Shown: positions 7,477 through 16,097, counted from the first letter of the stretch. The stretch: DNA of 64,000 nucleotides from Sphingobacterium bovistauri (GCF_020295405.1 NZ_JADEYP010000015.1:1-64000); one strand, 5' to 3'. The notes: generated by a model not told the origin, from the sequence alone. Made by a program: numbers and translations.

Positions 7477-9240
7477 CTATTTAGCTTTATTTACTCTTTC
7501 TGCCATTTGCTTTGCCTGATTTTCTACTCTTTGAGCGTGTTCTTCTAATCTCTTAGCGTGCTCTTCCAATCTTTTAGCATGTTCATTAGCACGTTCTTCA
7601 ATCTCCCTAACTTGCGCTTCTGCTTGTGAGTCCAGATCCTCTTCTTCGCTATTTTTCGTGATTGGTGAGAATTTCGGAGTACATTGCAAGCCAGTCCTAC
7701 CCATTATCCACTCCGTCGACTTTATTTTCTCTTCAGATTTATATGATTCTTTACAATCCCAATACGATAGATTTCTTAATTTATGTTGAATCGATTTGTC
7801 GATAATTACACGAGAACCTTGCGGTAAATATAGCGTCACAGAAACGGACTGATCTCTATATTTTCTATCTGGATTAATACCAAAATGTGAGTTGAATACA
7901 ATCTTATCATCCAATTGATTTGCCAAATAATTAATATCTGCCGCATTGGTAGTTGCTATTTGATATGTTTTTCCTCTTGCAAAATAATTGTATTGCACAT
8001 ACGGTTTTGCCAAAGAATCAATGCTTTCAAAATTAATACTGATATGATTGCGTAAAGCAGATTCCAAATCTACACCATCTAATTCAATCTTGAATTTTTT
8101 ACCCTCTTTATCCGAAGATGATGCTTCAATAGTACGCACATCTTTCTCTGTGATATAATATACTTTTTGAGCAACCAAAGGTTTTTCAACTTTTATAGTA
8201 CTTGATTCTTTGAATTCTTGCGCTCCAACAAAACTGAAAAATACAACTGCAATTATCGATGAGATCCATGTAGCCCACAACCCCAATGAAAAATAATGAT
8301 TCATTGGTGGAGTACTAAACAAGATGCGTAACATCGTTTGCAACAATGCAAAGAAAGGGATGCCGATAGCTAAAGTTCCCGCGATTAAAGCGACAATAGC
8401 TTGAGCTGTATTCAAAAATTCCGTTCCAGGAAAGACCATCTCTCGTTGATAACCCAATACTCCTGTAATGAATCCTACGCAAGCTATAGCTAATCCTAAT
8501 AAAGTCAATGCACAAATTACTAATATAAAGTAACCTACTAAACGCAAAAACATTCTTCCCAATTTGGAAATACCACTACCTACCACAGAAGTTCCCTTAG
8601 CGATTTCAGATTTTGCCTTTGAGATATGTGGATTTAACCCCTGTAATTCTTCGTCAAAGCTTTTCTTAAAGTTCTGAAGTGTTGGTGATTCACCTTTCAT
8701 CGCCATTTTATCTGCGCGAGTAGTTGCCTCTGGCATTACCATCCATAAAATAACATATAACATTACTCCAGAACCTCCGAATAAAACGAAACACACGAAT
8801 ATCAATCTCATCCATTTGGTTTCCATTCCAAAATATGCACCAAGTCCACTACACACCCCACCAATGACTGAATCATCAGGATTTCTCATCAGTTTTTTCT
8901 CCACAAATGCCGATGGTGGAACTTCCGAGCTTTCTTGTTGCTTTTCCTCTGAAGCAGATATCTCTTCCTCTTCTCCCCCCTCAAAGTCACTAACCTTCCC
9001 CATTCTATCAATCACAAGATTCACATCCTCCAACGAGATTACTTCTTTACGACCAATTTGAATTTTCTCAGAAAACATTTCCGCAATTCTGTTCTCAATA
9101 TCCTGTAATATTTCTTGACTATCTGCCGAATTGCCAAAATGTTTTTTAATATCGATCATATATGATCGTAATATTTCATAAGCCTCTTCTTCTATATGAA
9201 AGACTATGCTATTTATATTGATAATGATTGTTTTATTCAT
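7477..9240 (-). CDS. PspC-domain membrane stress protein
   Basis: 587-residue inner-membrane protein. Residues 1-85 form a short Bacteroidota-specific region (VFHIEEEAYEILRSYM); a PspC domain with its transmembrane helix lies at about 115-172 (VIGGVCSGLGAYFGM, YVILWMVMPEA). Further transmembrane helices occur around 235-262, 278-300 and 322-345. A soluble region follows, ending in a charged coiled coil of heptads near 540-585 (EHAKRLE repeated). PspC proteins sense or counter envelope stress. It is 17 nt downstream of a PadR repressor gene in the same operon, the usual pairing in this phylum, so its expression is probably controlled by that regulator. Confidence 0.85.
   Translation of the reverse strand: MNKTIIININSIVFHIEEEAYEILRSYMIDIKKHFGNSADSQEILQDIENRIAEMFSEKIQIGRKEVISLEDVNLVIDRMGKVSDFEGGEEEEISASEEKQQESSEVPPSAFVEKKLMRNPDDSVIGGVCSGLGAYFGMETKWMRLIFVCFVLFGGSGVMLYVILWMVMPEATTRADKMAMKGESPTLQNFKKSFDEELQGLNPHISKAKSEIAKGTSVVGSGISKLGRMFLRLVGYFILVICALTLLGLAIACVGFITGVLGYQREMVFPGTEFLNTAQAIVALIAGTLAIGIPFFALLQTMLRILFSTPPMNHYFSLGLWATWISSIIAVVFFSFVGAQEFKESSTIKVEKPLVAQKVYYITEKDVRTIEASSSDKEGKKFKIELDGVDLESALRNHISINFESIDSLAKPYVQYNYFARGKTYQIATTNAADINYLANQLDDKIVFNSHFGINPDRKYRDQSVSVTLYLPQGSRVIIDKSIQHKLRNLSYWDCKESYKSEEKIKSTEWIMGRTGLQCTPKFSPITKNSEEEDLDSQAEAQVREIEERANEHAKRLEEHAKRLEEHAQRVENQAKQMAERVNKAK
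7534..7596 (-). repeat. 21-bp repeats coding heptads at the PspC-protein C-terminus
   Basis: Three tandem 21-bp units (7534-7554, 7555-7575, 7576-7596) on the minus strand encode near-identical heptads around EHAKRLE. The first two differ at few positions; the third is more diverged. The unit length of seven codons keeps the coiled-coil register, so copy number could change without breaking the frame. Confidence 0.6.
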
Positions 9241-9257
9241 GGTATTAGATATATCAA

Positions 9258-9605
9258 TTAGTTGTTGTTAGATTCGTTTCTCCCTTGCAATGATGTTTCA
9301 ACTGCATAGTGCAATTCCTTCCAAGTACTGTCCAGTCTACGCAAAACCTCCAAACCCTCTGCTGTAATTTGATAATATTTACGTGGAGGACCGGAAGTCG
9401 ATTCCTGCCAGTTGTAACTCAATAAACCATTATTCTTTAATCGAGTAAGCAAGGGATACAATGTACCCTCTACGACCAGCAATTGTGCTCGCTTTAATTC
9501 CGAAATTATATCCGATGCATATATTTCTCCTTTAGAAATAATGGAAAGAATACAGTATTCCAGTATCCCCTTTCGCATCTGCGTTTGTGTATTTTCCGCT
9601 ATCAT
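9258..9605 (-). CDS. PadR-family transcriptional regulator
   Basis: 115 residues, a one-domain winged-helix repressor: GILEYCILSIISKGEIYASDIISEL is the helical part, VVEGTLYPLLTRLKNNGLL the recognition helix region, and GPPRKYYQIT the wing, all typical of PadR. It lies first in a two-gene operon with the PspC protein. The promoter has an inverted repeat just upstream that may be its operator, implying autoregulation. ATG 9605 follows the -7 element by 7 nt, so the leader would be only a few bases. Confidence 0.92.
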   Translation of the reverse strand: MIAENTQTQMRKGILEYCILSIISKGEIYASDIISELKRAQLLVVEGTLYPLLTRLKNNGLLSYNWQESTSGPPRKYYQITAEGLEVLRRLDSTWKELHYAVETSLQGRNESNNN

Positions 9606-9612
9606 AACAATA

Positions 9613-9644
9613 CAAAGTTATATCCTTTGGATGGTACTTTGCAA
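9613..9644 (-). promoter_or_regulatory. Promoter of the padR-pspC operon
   Basis: Minus strand: TTG (9644-9642), 21 nt, then -7 TAACTTTG (9620-9613), then 7 nt to the ATG of the PadR gene. This is a good match to the Bacteroidota consensus. Confidence 0.55.
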
Positions 9645-9659
9645 TACATAGTAGTGTAT
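9644..9659. promoter_or_regulatory. Candidate PadR operator
   Basis: Inverted repeat ATACA-N6-TGTAT abutting the -33 element of the padR-pspC promoter. PadR dimers bind short AT-rich dyads near their own promoters. The assignment is inference from position and symmetry. Confidence 0.35.
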
Positions 9660-9707
9660 AAAATCATATCTAACTGATTTTCAGATTAATAATTTTTTAT
9701 CACTATG

Positions 9708-9715
9708 TAACTTTG
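9708..9715 (+). promoter_or_regulatory. Candidate -7 element for the VanZ-family gene
   Basis: TAACTTTG on the plus strand about 57 nt before ATG 9772. It is the same octamer as in the divergent padR promoter. No convincing -33 element is seen. Confidence 0.3.
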
Positions 9716-9771
9716 TGTTAAAAAGTATTAAGTATTAGGTTTTCTAATTGATTTATAGGACTTTTGCGACG

Positions 9772-10170
9772 ATGAAATATTTTTTTAGTTATATATGGGC
9801 TATAGTATGGGCTTTAATAATGCTAGCTTTGTTACTAATGCCCTCCAATGAACTTCCTGATTTAAATCGATTTAATTATTTCAACGGGATAGATAAAGTC
9901 GTCCACATCGGTATTTTCTTTATATTAGCTATGCTTTTGTATTGGGAGGCCGCTATGAAATCACAATGGAAAGGAAATAAATGGATAACTATTGCCAAAG
10001 TTGTAATAAGTACTGTAGTTTTCGCATTTTTAACAGAAGAAGCACAAAGACATGTATCAAGCCGTACTGCAGACATGTATGATATATATGCGGACTGCAT
10101 CGGAATTGGTATGGCTACTTTTGCTTTTTTACTTTTATATAGAAAAGAAAAAGCTGAAAAACCAATATGA
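9772..10170 (+). CDS. VanZ-family membrane protein
   Basis: 132 residues with four predicted membrane helices and the VanZ-like features DKVVHIGIFFILAMLLYW and SSRTADMYDIYADCIGIGMA. VanZ-like proteins are small inner-membrane proteins; VanZ itself gives low-level teicoplanin resistance, but most members have no known role. A TTG at 9748 would lengthen the ORF; I prefer ATG 9772 (MKYFFSYIW), which starts directly before the first helix. Its stop overlaps the start of the next tiny lipoprotein gene (ATGA), indicating coupling. Confidence 0.75.
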   Translation: MKYFFSYIWAIVWALIMLALLLMPSNELPDLNRFNYFNGIDKVVHIGIFFILAMLLYWEAAMKSQWKGNKWITIAKVVISTVVFAFLTEEAQRHVSSRTADMYDIYADCIGIGMATFAFLLLYRKEKAEKPI

Positions 10171-10280
10171 AAAGATTTATAATTCTACTCGTACTATTTG
10201 TATCTGTAGCTAGTGGAATACAATCATGCGCTACTAACAATTGCGGATGCCCTAAACCATACACTCCAAAGAGACGATAA
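10167..10280 (+). CDS. Very small Cys-rich lipoprotein (37 aa)
   Basis: Reads MKRFIILLVLFVSVASGIQSC followed by a 16-residue mature tail with NNCGCPKPY. The basic n-region, hydrophobic core and SGIQSC lipobox make it a lipoprotein, with acylation at Cys21. The ATG overlaps the VanZ-gene stop (ATGA, 10167-10170), and its TAA ends one base before the convergent comF stop codon. The short tail with CGCP resembles tiny lipoproteins seen in other Bacteroidota, whose function is unknown to me. It is easily missed by length cut-offs. Confidence 0.65.
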   Translation: MKRFIILLVLFVSVASGIQSCATNNCGCPKPYTPKRR

Positions 10281-10963
10281 TTAGGCTCTAGCTATTGTTG
10301 CGATTGTCACAAGAGCTCTACGCTGGACCAGTAAGCTCGCTGCCTCACAAATTGTAGCTCCCGTAGTCAATACATCGTCTACGAGAAGAATATGCTTTAA
10401 TTCAATGTCAACTTTTGAATCAATAAAAAGACTCCTTTTACGTTATCATAGCGTTCTGTCCTAGATTTTTGTATCTGACTGACAGAAGATATTTCTCGAA
10501 TTAGAATATCTTCGTTCATTTCAACATTTAATGCTGCACTTAAGCCTCTTGCAAATTCTGCGGCTTGGTTATATCCTCTCTTCCGTAATTTGTCTTTATG
10601 GATAGGTATTGGAACGACATAATCCCAATGCGTATTAAGAGTTGAAAGTTTGGCGGCATATAAGTTTCCAAGAAATAAACCTATCTCTGGATGATTTTTA
10701 TACTTCAACTTATGTAGTAATGTTTCAACTCGGGAAGATTTGGCTAAATGAAGCATCGAAAAGGCCTGCTCAAACTGAATTTTACCCCAAAGCTGCTTAG
10801 CCGTTTCATTATTAGGATCTAAATGAAAATCTGTAAAAGGAAGATGATACATGCATTTAGTACACAGCATATCCTCATTGACCATCAGCGTATCCTCGCA
10901 TGCCATACATAATCGAGGAAACATCAGATGCAAAAAATCATTTATATAATTTTTCAAAAGCAT
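10281..10963 (-). pseudogene. comF: ComF-family phosphoribosyltransferase, frameshifted
   Basis: ComF family: an N-terminal zinc-finger-like part (CMACEDTL, MLCTKCMYH) and a phosphoribosyltransferase part (VPIPIHKDKLRKRGYNQA). The ATG 10963 frame ends early after RYDNVKGVFLLIQKLTLN at 10397. In another frame the sequence continues without a stop to 10281 as FIDSKVDIELKHI then LLVDDVLTTGATICEAASLL, the PRPP-binding motif every ComF needs. One missing T in the run at 10429-10425 (TTTTT for TTTTTT) restores 227 residues. Without it the active-site loop is lost. Polymerase slippage on the T-run could rescue some product; a sequencing indel is equally possible. It lies 35 nt after rlmN in the same direction. 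Confidence 0.85.
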
Positions 10964-10998
10964 AAAGAATACGGGTTGTATTCTTTAAGTTAATAAAA

Positions 10999-12054
10999 TT
11001 AATTTGATTTTTCTTTAATGGCCAACTGACCACAAGCAGCATCAATATCTTTCCCACGACTACGACGTACATTCGTAATAACCCCTTGACTTCGCAAATA
11101 GTTTGCAAAAGCATCGATTTTGTCCGCTTCAGCATTTACAAAATCAGCTAAAGAAATAGGATTATATTCTATGATATTTACTTTACAAGGAACATTTTTG
11201 CAAAATTTAGCTAATTCCTTTGCATCTTGTAATTCATCATTGAAATTATCAAATACAATATATTCGTAAGTAATTGGATTTTTTGTTTTGGAATAATAAT
11301 AGCGCAATGCCTCTGCAAGAGCCTTAAGTGAATTTTGCTCATTAATAGGCATAATTTCATTACGCTTATCGTCATTAGCAGCATGAAGTGATAATGCTAA
11401 ATTAAATCTAACCTCATCATCACCTAATTTTTTAATCATCTTGGCTATACCTGCTGTTGACACAGTAATACGCTTTGCTGCCATATTCAGACCATCAGGC
11501 GATGTGATACGTTCTATCGATTTCATCATGCCGGAATAATTTAGCAAAGGCTCGCCCATACCCATGTAAACGATATTGCTCAATGGAATGCCGTAGTTAT
11601 CCTTCGCTTGCTTATCAATTAGCACTACTTGATCATAAATCTCATCCGCATTTAAATTACGTTTACGATCCATATAACCTGTAGCACAGAATTTGCAAGT
11701 CAAACTACACCCTACCTGCGAACTAACACAAGCCGTCATACGATCTGGCGTAGGAATTAACACTCCTTCAATAATATTCCCATCATAAAGTACAAAACTA
11801 CTCTTTATAGTCTTATCAGATGATACTTGAGATTGCTTTACTTGAACATAATTGATTGTGAAGTTTTCTTTCAATTTATCACGCAGAGCGATGCTCAGAT
11901 TACTCATTTGATCAAAATCTATTGCAGATTTTTGCCAAATCCATTCATAAATCTGTTTAGCTCGAAAGGCTTGCTCCCCCATCTCAACCAATTTTGTTTT
12001 GATTTGTTCTAAGGAAAGACTACGTATATCAATCAATTTTGTTGTTGTATTCAC
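10999..12054 (-). CDS. rlmN: Dual-specificity 23S rRNA A2503 / tRNA A37 C2-methyltransferase RlmN
   Basis: 351 residues, radical-SAM enzyme that puts a C2-methyl group on adenine in 23S rRNA and some tRNAs. The iron-sulfur cluster motif is C116-x3-C120-x2-C123 (GCSLTCKFCATGY); a C-terminal Cys in DAACGQLA is the expected methyl-transfer cysteine; RQIYEWIW-like and GMGEPLLNY motifs are conserved. The start is GTG at 12054: it lies 4 nt after a perfect -7 element, so the mRNA is probably leaderless unless a later start is used. The truncated comF gene follows 35 nt downstream. Confidence 0.94.
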   Translation of the reverse strand: MNTTTKLIDIRSLSLEQIKTKLVEMGEQAFRAKQIYEWIWQKSAIDFDQMSNLSIALRDKLKENFTINYVQVKQSQVSSDKTIKSSFVLYDGNIIEGVLIPTPDRMTACVSSQVGCSLTCKFCATGYMDRKRNLNADEIYDQVVLIDKQAKDNYGIPLSNIVYMGMGEPLLNYSGMMKSIERITSPDGLNMAAKRITVSTAGIAKMIKKLGDDEVRFNLALSLHAANDDKRNEIMPINEQNSLKALAEALRYYYSKTKNPITYEYIVFDNFNDELQDAKELAKFCKNVPCKVNIIEYNPISLADFVNAEADKIDAFANYLRSQGVITNVRRSRGKDIDAACGQLAIKEKSN

Positions 12055-12058
12055 AGCG

Positions 12059-12066
12059 CAAAGATA
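12059..12066 (-). promoter_or_regulatory. -7 element 4 nt before the rlmN GTG
   Basis: Minus-strand TATCTTTG, then CGCT, then GTG. The spacing predicts transcription starting at the start codon. No obvious -33 partner is seen. Confidence 0.45.
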
Positions 12067-12206
12067 GATATTTTTTTTATGTGCTTACCTCTTCTACTTT
12101 ACTATAACATTACGATGACTAACAGGTTGTTACATTAAGAGTTAAAATATTTATAATTTTTTTTGACCTGACTTAACTATATTGCATAATAAATCTATTA
12201 TAAAAA

Positions 12207-13031
12207 ATGAAAAAAACATACTTCATTGAGTTTCTTATAGGATTTTCACTATTCGCTTCATGTGGTGGTGGTAAATACAAAGCAACAGAAAAAGTATATA
12301 AGAAAAAAGCCAAAGAATATGCTAAGCTGTACAGTGAAGCTCCAGTTGCAAGCCAATTGGAAAAAATTAACGTAACAGATAAAGAATGGATAGGATCCAT
12401 CAATTTTGGGACTAGAAAACCAAATTATGTCATGATTCACCATACTGCTCAAGATTCATTAGCACAAACGGTGAAAACATTTCATAGCGCACGCGCAGGA
12501 GTAAGTTCGCATTATGTTATTGGTAGAAATGGAAAGATAGTTCAAATGGTAAATGATTTATACCGTGGACATCATGCTGGTGTTGGAAAATGGGGAAATG
12601 ATACAGATCTAAACTCCTCTTCCATTGGTATTGAACTAGACAATAATGGCACTACTGACCCTTGGGCTGATGTACAAATAGATGCACTCTTAAAATTACT
12701 TGGTTATTTAAAAGACACCTATAAAATCCCTCAATCTAACTTCATTGGCCACATGGATTATGCGCCAACGCGTAAAAATGACCCTAGTCGCTTTCCTTGG
12801 AAAAAATTGGCAGAGAATGGATTTGGATACTGGTATGATGATTATCTAGAAACTCCACCAGCTAATTTTGATGTGAAATTAGCATTAAGAGTAATTGGCT
12901 ACGATGTCAAAAATTTAGATGCCGCAATTAAAGGATTCAAACATCATTATATTCAGAAAGAAACTACTTCGGCAACTCTTACAGATAACGATTTAAAAAT
13001 ATTATATTCAATTTTCAAGAAATACTTATAA
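12207..13031 (+). CDS. N-acetylmuramoyl-L-alanine amidase (amidase_2/PGRP fold) lipoprotein
   Basis: 274 residues. A lipoprotein signal peptide ends at LFASC (Cys19). The catalytic zinc amidase domain spans about 60-215: YVMIHHTAQ gives the first zinc His (about 78), SSHYVIGRNGKIVQMV and YRGHHAGVG follow, SIGIELDN is conserved, and FIGHMDYAPTRKNDP supplies the second His and the Asp/Cys-position ligand plus the catalytic Lys. It would cleave the bond between muramic acid and L-Ala in peptidoglycan in the periplasm, for wall turnover. Monocistronic, ending in a large palindrome shared with rimO. Confidence 0.88.
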   Translation: MKKTYFIEFLIGFSLFASCGGGKYKATEKVYKKKAKEYAKLYSEAPVASQLEKINVTDKEWIGSINFGTRKPNYVMIHHTAQDSLAQTVKTFHSARAGVSSHYVIGRNGKIVQMVNDLYRGHHAGVGKWGNDTDLNSSSIGIELDNNGTTDPWADVQIDALLKLLGYLKDTYKIPQSNFIGHMDYAPTRKNDPSRFPWKKLAENGFGYWYDDYLETPPANFDVKLALRVIGYDVKNLDAAIKGFKHHYIQKETTSATLTDNDLKILYSIFKKYL

Positions 13032-13065
13032 TAAGAAGGGAGCTCAATGAGCTCCCTTCTTATTA
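13029..13065. terminator. Bidirectional terminator, 18-bp perfect arms, between amidase and rimO
   Basis: Left arm 13029-13046 and right arm 13048-13065 are exact reverse complements around one base, with GGGAGCTC in the core and T-rich flanks on both strands. The left arm includes the amidase TAA stop. It serves the two convergent genes. Confidence 0.88.
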
Positions 13066-13080
13066 TAATCAAAGAAATAT

Positions 13081-14415
13081 TTACTTAACAATATTTCCGT
13101 ATAAATCGAAATCTTCTGCTCTATCCACTTTGACCTGAACAAAATCACCTATACGTGCATAATTTTCTTTAGCATTCAACACTACTTCATTATCCACTTC
13201 AGGCGAATCGTATTCTGTGCGACCAATGAAATAATCACCATCGACTCTATCCACCAATACTTTAAATTCTTTCCCAACTTTAGTCTGGTTGATCTCGTAA
13301 GAAATACCTTGTTGTACTTCCATGATCGCTTCAACGCGCTCTTGTTTTACCTCTTCAGCAACATTATCTTCTAAAGTATGTGCATGAGTTTTCTCTTCAT
13401 GTGAATACGTGAAACATCCCAAACGATCAAATCTAGTTTCTTCTACCCATTCTAACATTTCTTGAAAATCTTGCTCAGTCTCCCCAGGATAACCACAGAT
13501 TAACGTTGTACGCAAAGCAATATCAGGCACTTTATCCCGTATTTTATTCACCAAATCTATTTGCTTTTGCCTCGTTGTACCACGACGCATAGATGTCAAC
13601 ATGTTGTCTGTGATGTGTTGCAAAGGCATATCCAAATAATTACAGATATTACTACGCTCATTCATCGCATCCAATATATCCATTGGGAAACCCGAAGGAT
13701 AAGCATATTGCAAACGTATCCATTCGATACCCTCCACATCAGATAGATGACGCATCAAATCAGACAAATTACGTTTGCCATAAATATCTAATCCATAGTA
13801 CGTCAAATCCTGCGCGATAAGTATCAATTCTTTTGTACCATTCGAAGCTAAAAACTTAGCTTCTTTGACCAAATCATCGATAGATTTAGAAACATGTTTA
13901 CCACGCATCAAAGGAATAGCACAAAATGAACAAGGTCTGTTACATCCTTCAGCTATTTTAAAATATGAAAAATGAGAAGGCGTCGTTAAAAGACGTTCGC
14001 CTAGTAATTCATGACGATAATCTGCCCCTATTGACGAAAGTAACTCAGGTAAGTCATTCGTGCCGAAGTAAGCATCCACATTAGGAATTTCAGATTGCAA
14101 CTCAGGTTTATAACGTTCCGATAAACATCCTGTCACGATAACTTTATTAACCTTTCCCTGATCTTTAAGCTCTGAAAACTGTAAGATAGTATCAATAGAT
14201 TCTTGCTTCGCATTATCAATGAAGCCACATGTATTGATGACTACGATATCATTTGCTTGTATATTATTTGATTCGTGAACCACATCTATTTGATTGCCCT
14301 TCAACTGCCCCATCAACACTTCCGAATCGTGAATATTTTTCGAACAACCTAACGTTACCACATTAACGCGTGGTTTCGTTATTAAAGGTTCGAATTTACT
14401 ATGTTTAGTTTTCAT
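13081..14415 (-). CDS. rimO: Ribosomal protein S12 methylthiotransferase RimO
   Basis: 444 residues, radical-SAM enzyme that methylthiolates Asp of ribosomal protein S12. The N-terminal UPF0004 domain holds the auxiliary cluster cysteines C24 (TLGCSKN), C63 (INTCGF) and C97 (VTGCLSE); the radical-SAM cluster is C158-x3-C162-x2-C165 (CNRPCSFC); a C-terminal TRAM domain covers about 375-444. It lies 111 nt downstream of ftsY in the rpmB-rpmG-DUF4295-ftsY-rimO order that is typical of Bacteroidota. Confidence 0.95.
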   Translation of the reverse strand: MKTKHSKFEPLITKPRVNVVTLGCSKNIHDSEVLMGQLKGNQIDVVHESNNIQANDIVVINTCGFIDNAKQESIDTILQFSELKDQGKVNKVIVTGCLSERYKPELQSEIPNVDAYFGTNDLPELLSSIGADYRHELLGERLLTTPSHFSYFKIAEGCNRPCSFCAIPLMRGKHVSKSIDDLVKEAKFLASNGTKELILIAQDLTYYGLDIYGKRNLSDLMRHLSDVEGIEWIRLQYAYPSGFPMDILDAMNERSNICNYLDMPLQHITDNMLTSMRRGTTRQKQIDLVNKIRDKVPDIALRTTLICGYPGETEQDFQEMLEWVEETRFDRLGCFTYSHEEKTHAHTLEDNVAEEVKQERVEAIMEVQQGISYEINQTKVGKEFKVLVDRVDGDYFIGRTEYDSPEVDNEVVLNAKENYARIGDFVQVKVDRAEDFDLYGNIVK

Positions 14416-14526
14416 ACTATATTATAAAATGGACAGGAAATTCCCGTCACAAAAAATTCTTATTTATGAAGAATAAGGTAACTTATATTTGAAATAAAAA
14501 TAATTACAATGAAGTCAGAAGTGAGT

Positions 14527-15489
14527 TTACTTAAATAACGATTCAACAAACTCACGTTTGTTGAATAATTGCAAATCACCAATCTTCTCTCCTACGCCAA
14601 TATACTTAACAGGAATTTTAAACTGATCTGATATACCAATCACTACACCACCTTTGGCTGTACCATCCAATTTAGTTAATGCCAAAGCATTTACATCTGT
14701 AGCCTGGGTAAATTGTGTACATTGCTCAATAGCATTTTGGCCCGTTGAAGCGTCCAAAACAAGTAAAATCTCATGTGGAGCTCCAGGAATAACCTTTTCC
14801 ATCACATTTTTGATTTTACCCAACTCATTCATCAAACCAACTTTATTGTGTAGACGACCAGCGGTATCGATAATAGCTACGTCATCTCCATTTGAAACAG
14901 CAGATTGAATCGTATCAAAAGCTACTGAAGCTGGGTCTGAACCCATAGCTTGTGCTACCACACGAACACCAACTCGCTCACCCCAAAGCTTTAGCTGATC
15001 AACAGCCGCAGCTCTAAAAGTATCCGCAGCACCTAAAACAACCTTATTTCCAGCTTCTTTCAGTTGATGTGCAAGTTTACCTATCGTAGTAGTCTTACCA
15101 ACTCCATTCACACCTACCACCATAATCACATAGGGTCTATGGTTACCATACTCGAAACTCTCAAAATCATTACTGTTATTTTCAGCCAATAATGCTTGAA
15201 TCTCTTCTTTCAGCAAACGATTTAATTCTTCTGTACCAACATATTTATCTCGAGCCACACGCTCTTGGATACGCTCTACGATTTTCAACGTGGTAGTCAC
15301 CCCTACATCCGAAGTCACAAGCACTTCTTCCAAATTATCTAATACATCGTCATCAATAGTTGATTTACCAACGACAGCCTTAGTAATCTTAGATAAGAAA
15401 CCTTCTTTAGTTTTTTCTAACCCTTTATCCAAAGCCTCTTGCGCCTCTGGAGTCTCTTGCTTCTTCTTAAAAAAATCGAATAAACCCAT
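14527..15489 (-). CDS. ftsY: Signal recognition particle receptor FtsY
   Basis: 320 residues, SRP GTPase that docks ribosome-SRP complexes at the inner membrane. A short N-terminal stretch (MGLFDFFKKKQE) replaces the long acidic A domain of enterobacterial FtsY; the N domain spans about 25-105; the G domain has P-loop GVNGVGKTTT (127-136), DTAGRLHNK and TKLDGTAKGG, and a GVGEKIGDLQLF C-terminal signature. A terminator lies between it and the upstream DUF4295 gene, so it probably has its own promoter. Confidence 0.96.
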   Translation of the reverse strand: MGLFDFFKKKQETPEAQEALDKGLEKTKEGFLSKITKAVVGKSTIDDDVLDNLEEVLVTSDVGVTTTLKIVERIQERVARDKYVGTEELNRLLKEEIQALLAENNSNDFESFEYGNHRPYVIMVVGVNGVGKTTTIGKLAHQLKEAGNKVVLGAADTFRAAAVDQLKLWGERVGVRVVAQAMGSDPASVAFDTIQSAVSNGDDVAIIDTAGRLHNKVGLMNELGKIKNVMEKVIPGAPHEILLVLDASTGQNAIEQCTQFTQATDVNALALTKLDGTAKGGVVIGISDQFKIPVKYIGVGEKIGDLQLFNKREFVESLFK

Positions 15490-15552
15490 GAAATACTGCT
15501 GATAAGTAATGCTTAAAATATGTATTCAAATATACTGAAATCTTGCCATACT

Positions 15553-15589
15553 AAAAAAGCCCTTTCGGTTAGTATACCAAAACGGCTTT
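15553..15589 (-). terminator. Terminator after the rpmB-rpmG-DUF4295 unit
   Basis: Stem AAAGCC / GGCTTT extended by inner TTT/AAA and GGT/ACC pairs, followed on the minus strand by TTTTTTAG. It separates the small ribosomal-protein operon from ftsY. Confidence 0.65.
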
Positions 15590-15634
15590 CAGTTTTTTTA
15601 AAGAAAAACTTTAAAAAAGGAATATCTTTCTTGC

Positions 15635-15796
15635 TTATTTGGAAGCTGCAGCAACAACATCTTTTACGTTGTCGTTGTGTACCATACTTTCTTTGAAAGT
15701 ATAAGCTCCAGTTTTAGCAGATTTTGCAGTGATAACAACTTTTGTAAATTCTTTACCACCACCTTTTTGTAATGATGCAACCGCTTTCTTTGCCAT
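15635..15796 (-). CDS. DUF4295 family small basic protein (53 aa)
   Basis: Begins MAKKAVASLQKGGGKEF and ends NVKDVVAAASK; 53 residues, lysine-rich. It is found in Bacteroidota directly after rpmG, as here (47 nt downstream of rpmG), which suggests a ribosome-associated or translation-linked role; none is established to my knowledge. It is the last gene of the rpmB-rpmG unit, before a terminator. Confidence 0.85.
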   Translation of the reverse strand: MAKKAVASLQKGGGKEFTKVVITAKSAKTGAYTFKESMVHNDNVKDVVAAASK

Positions 15797-15843
15797 GGTA
15801 TATTTTATTTAAAATGGATGACTCTCATCAATCCATAAATTAA

Positions 15844-16026
15844 TTACTTAATTTCTTTATGAACAGTTACTTTTCTTAATACAGGGTTGAATTTTTTCAA
15901 TTCCAAACGCTCTGTTGTGTTCTTTTTGTTTTTAGTAGTGATGTAACGTGACATCCCTGGAAGACCACTTTCTTTGTGCTCAGTACATTCTAAGATAACT
16001 TGTACTCTATTTCCTTTTTTAGCCAT
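15844..16026 (-). CDS. rpmG: 50S ribosomal protein L33
   Basis: 60 residues: [20 protein letters not shown], then [22 protein letters not shown], the L33 core. It has only one cysteine, so it is the zinc-free (C-minus) form rather than the four-Cys form. Located 71 nt after rpmB, before DUF4295. Confidence 0.95.
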   Translation of the reverse strand: MAKKGNRVQVILECTEHKESGLPGMSRYITTKNKKNTTERLELKKFNPVLRKVTVHKEIK

Positions 16027-16097
16027 TGTTTTTACTTTGTTTTAATCCTCACGGACTAATAGTTCATGAATATCTTTAATTAACAGGCGAATATCTA

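Noticed and set aside
8315..8515. ORFs inside the PspC-protein gene
   Set aside because: Same strand, other frame; shadow of the membrane-helix codons.
9708..10170. VanZ gene as glycopeptide resistance determinant
   Set aside because: No vanA/H/X genes nearby, and VanZ-like proteins are common in Bacteroidota without resistance.
10938..11135. Minus-strand ORF of 65 codons between comF and rlmN
   Set aside because: It is an off-frame reading of the rlmN C-terminus; no start context or motif.
14460..14490. Weak hairpin CTTATT/AATAAG after ftsY
   Set aside because: Only six base pairs, no T-run; not convincing as a terminator.
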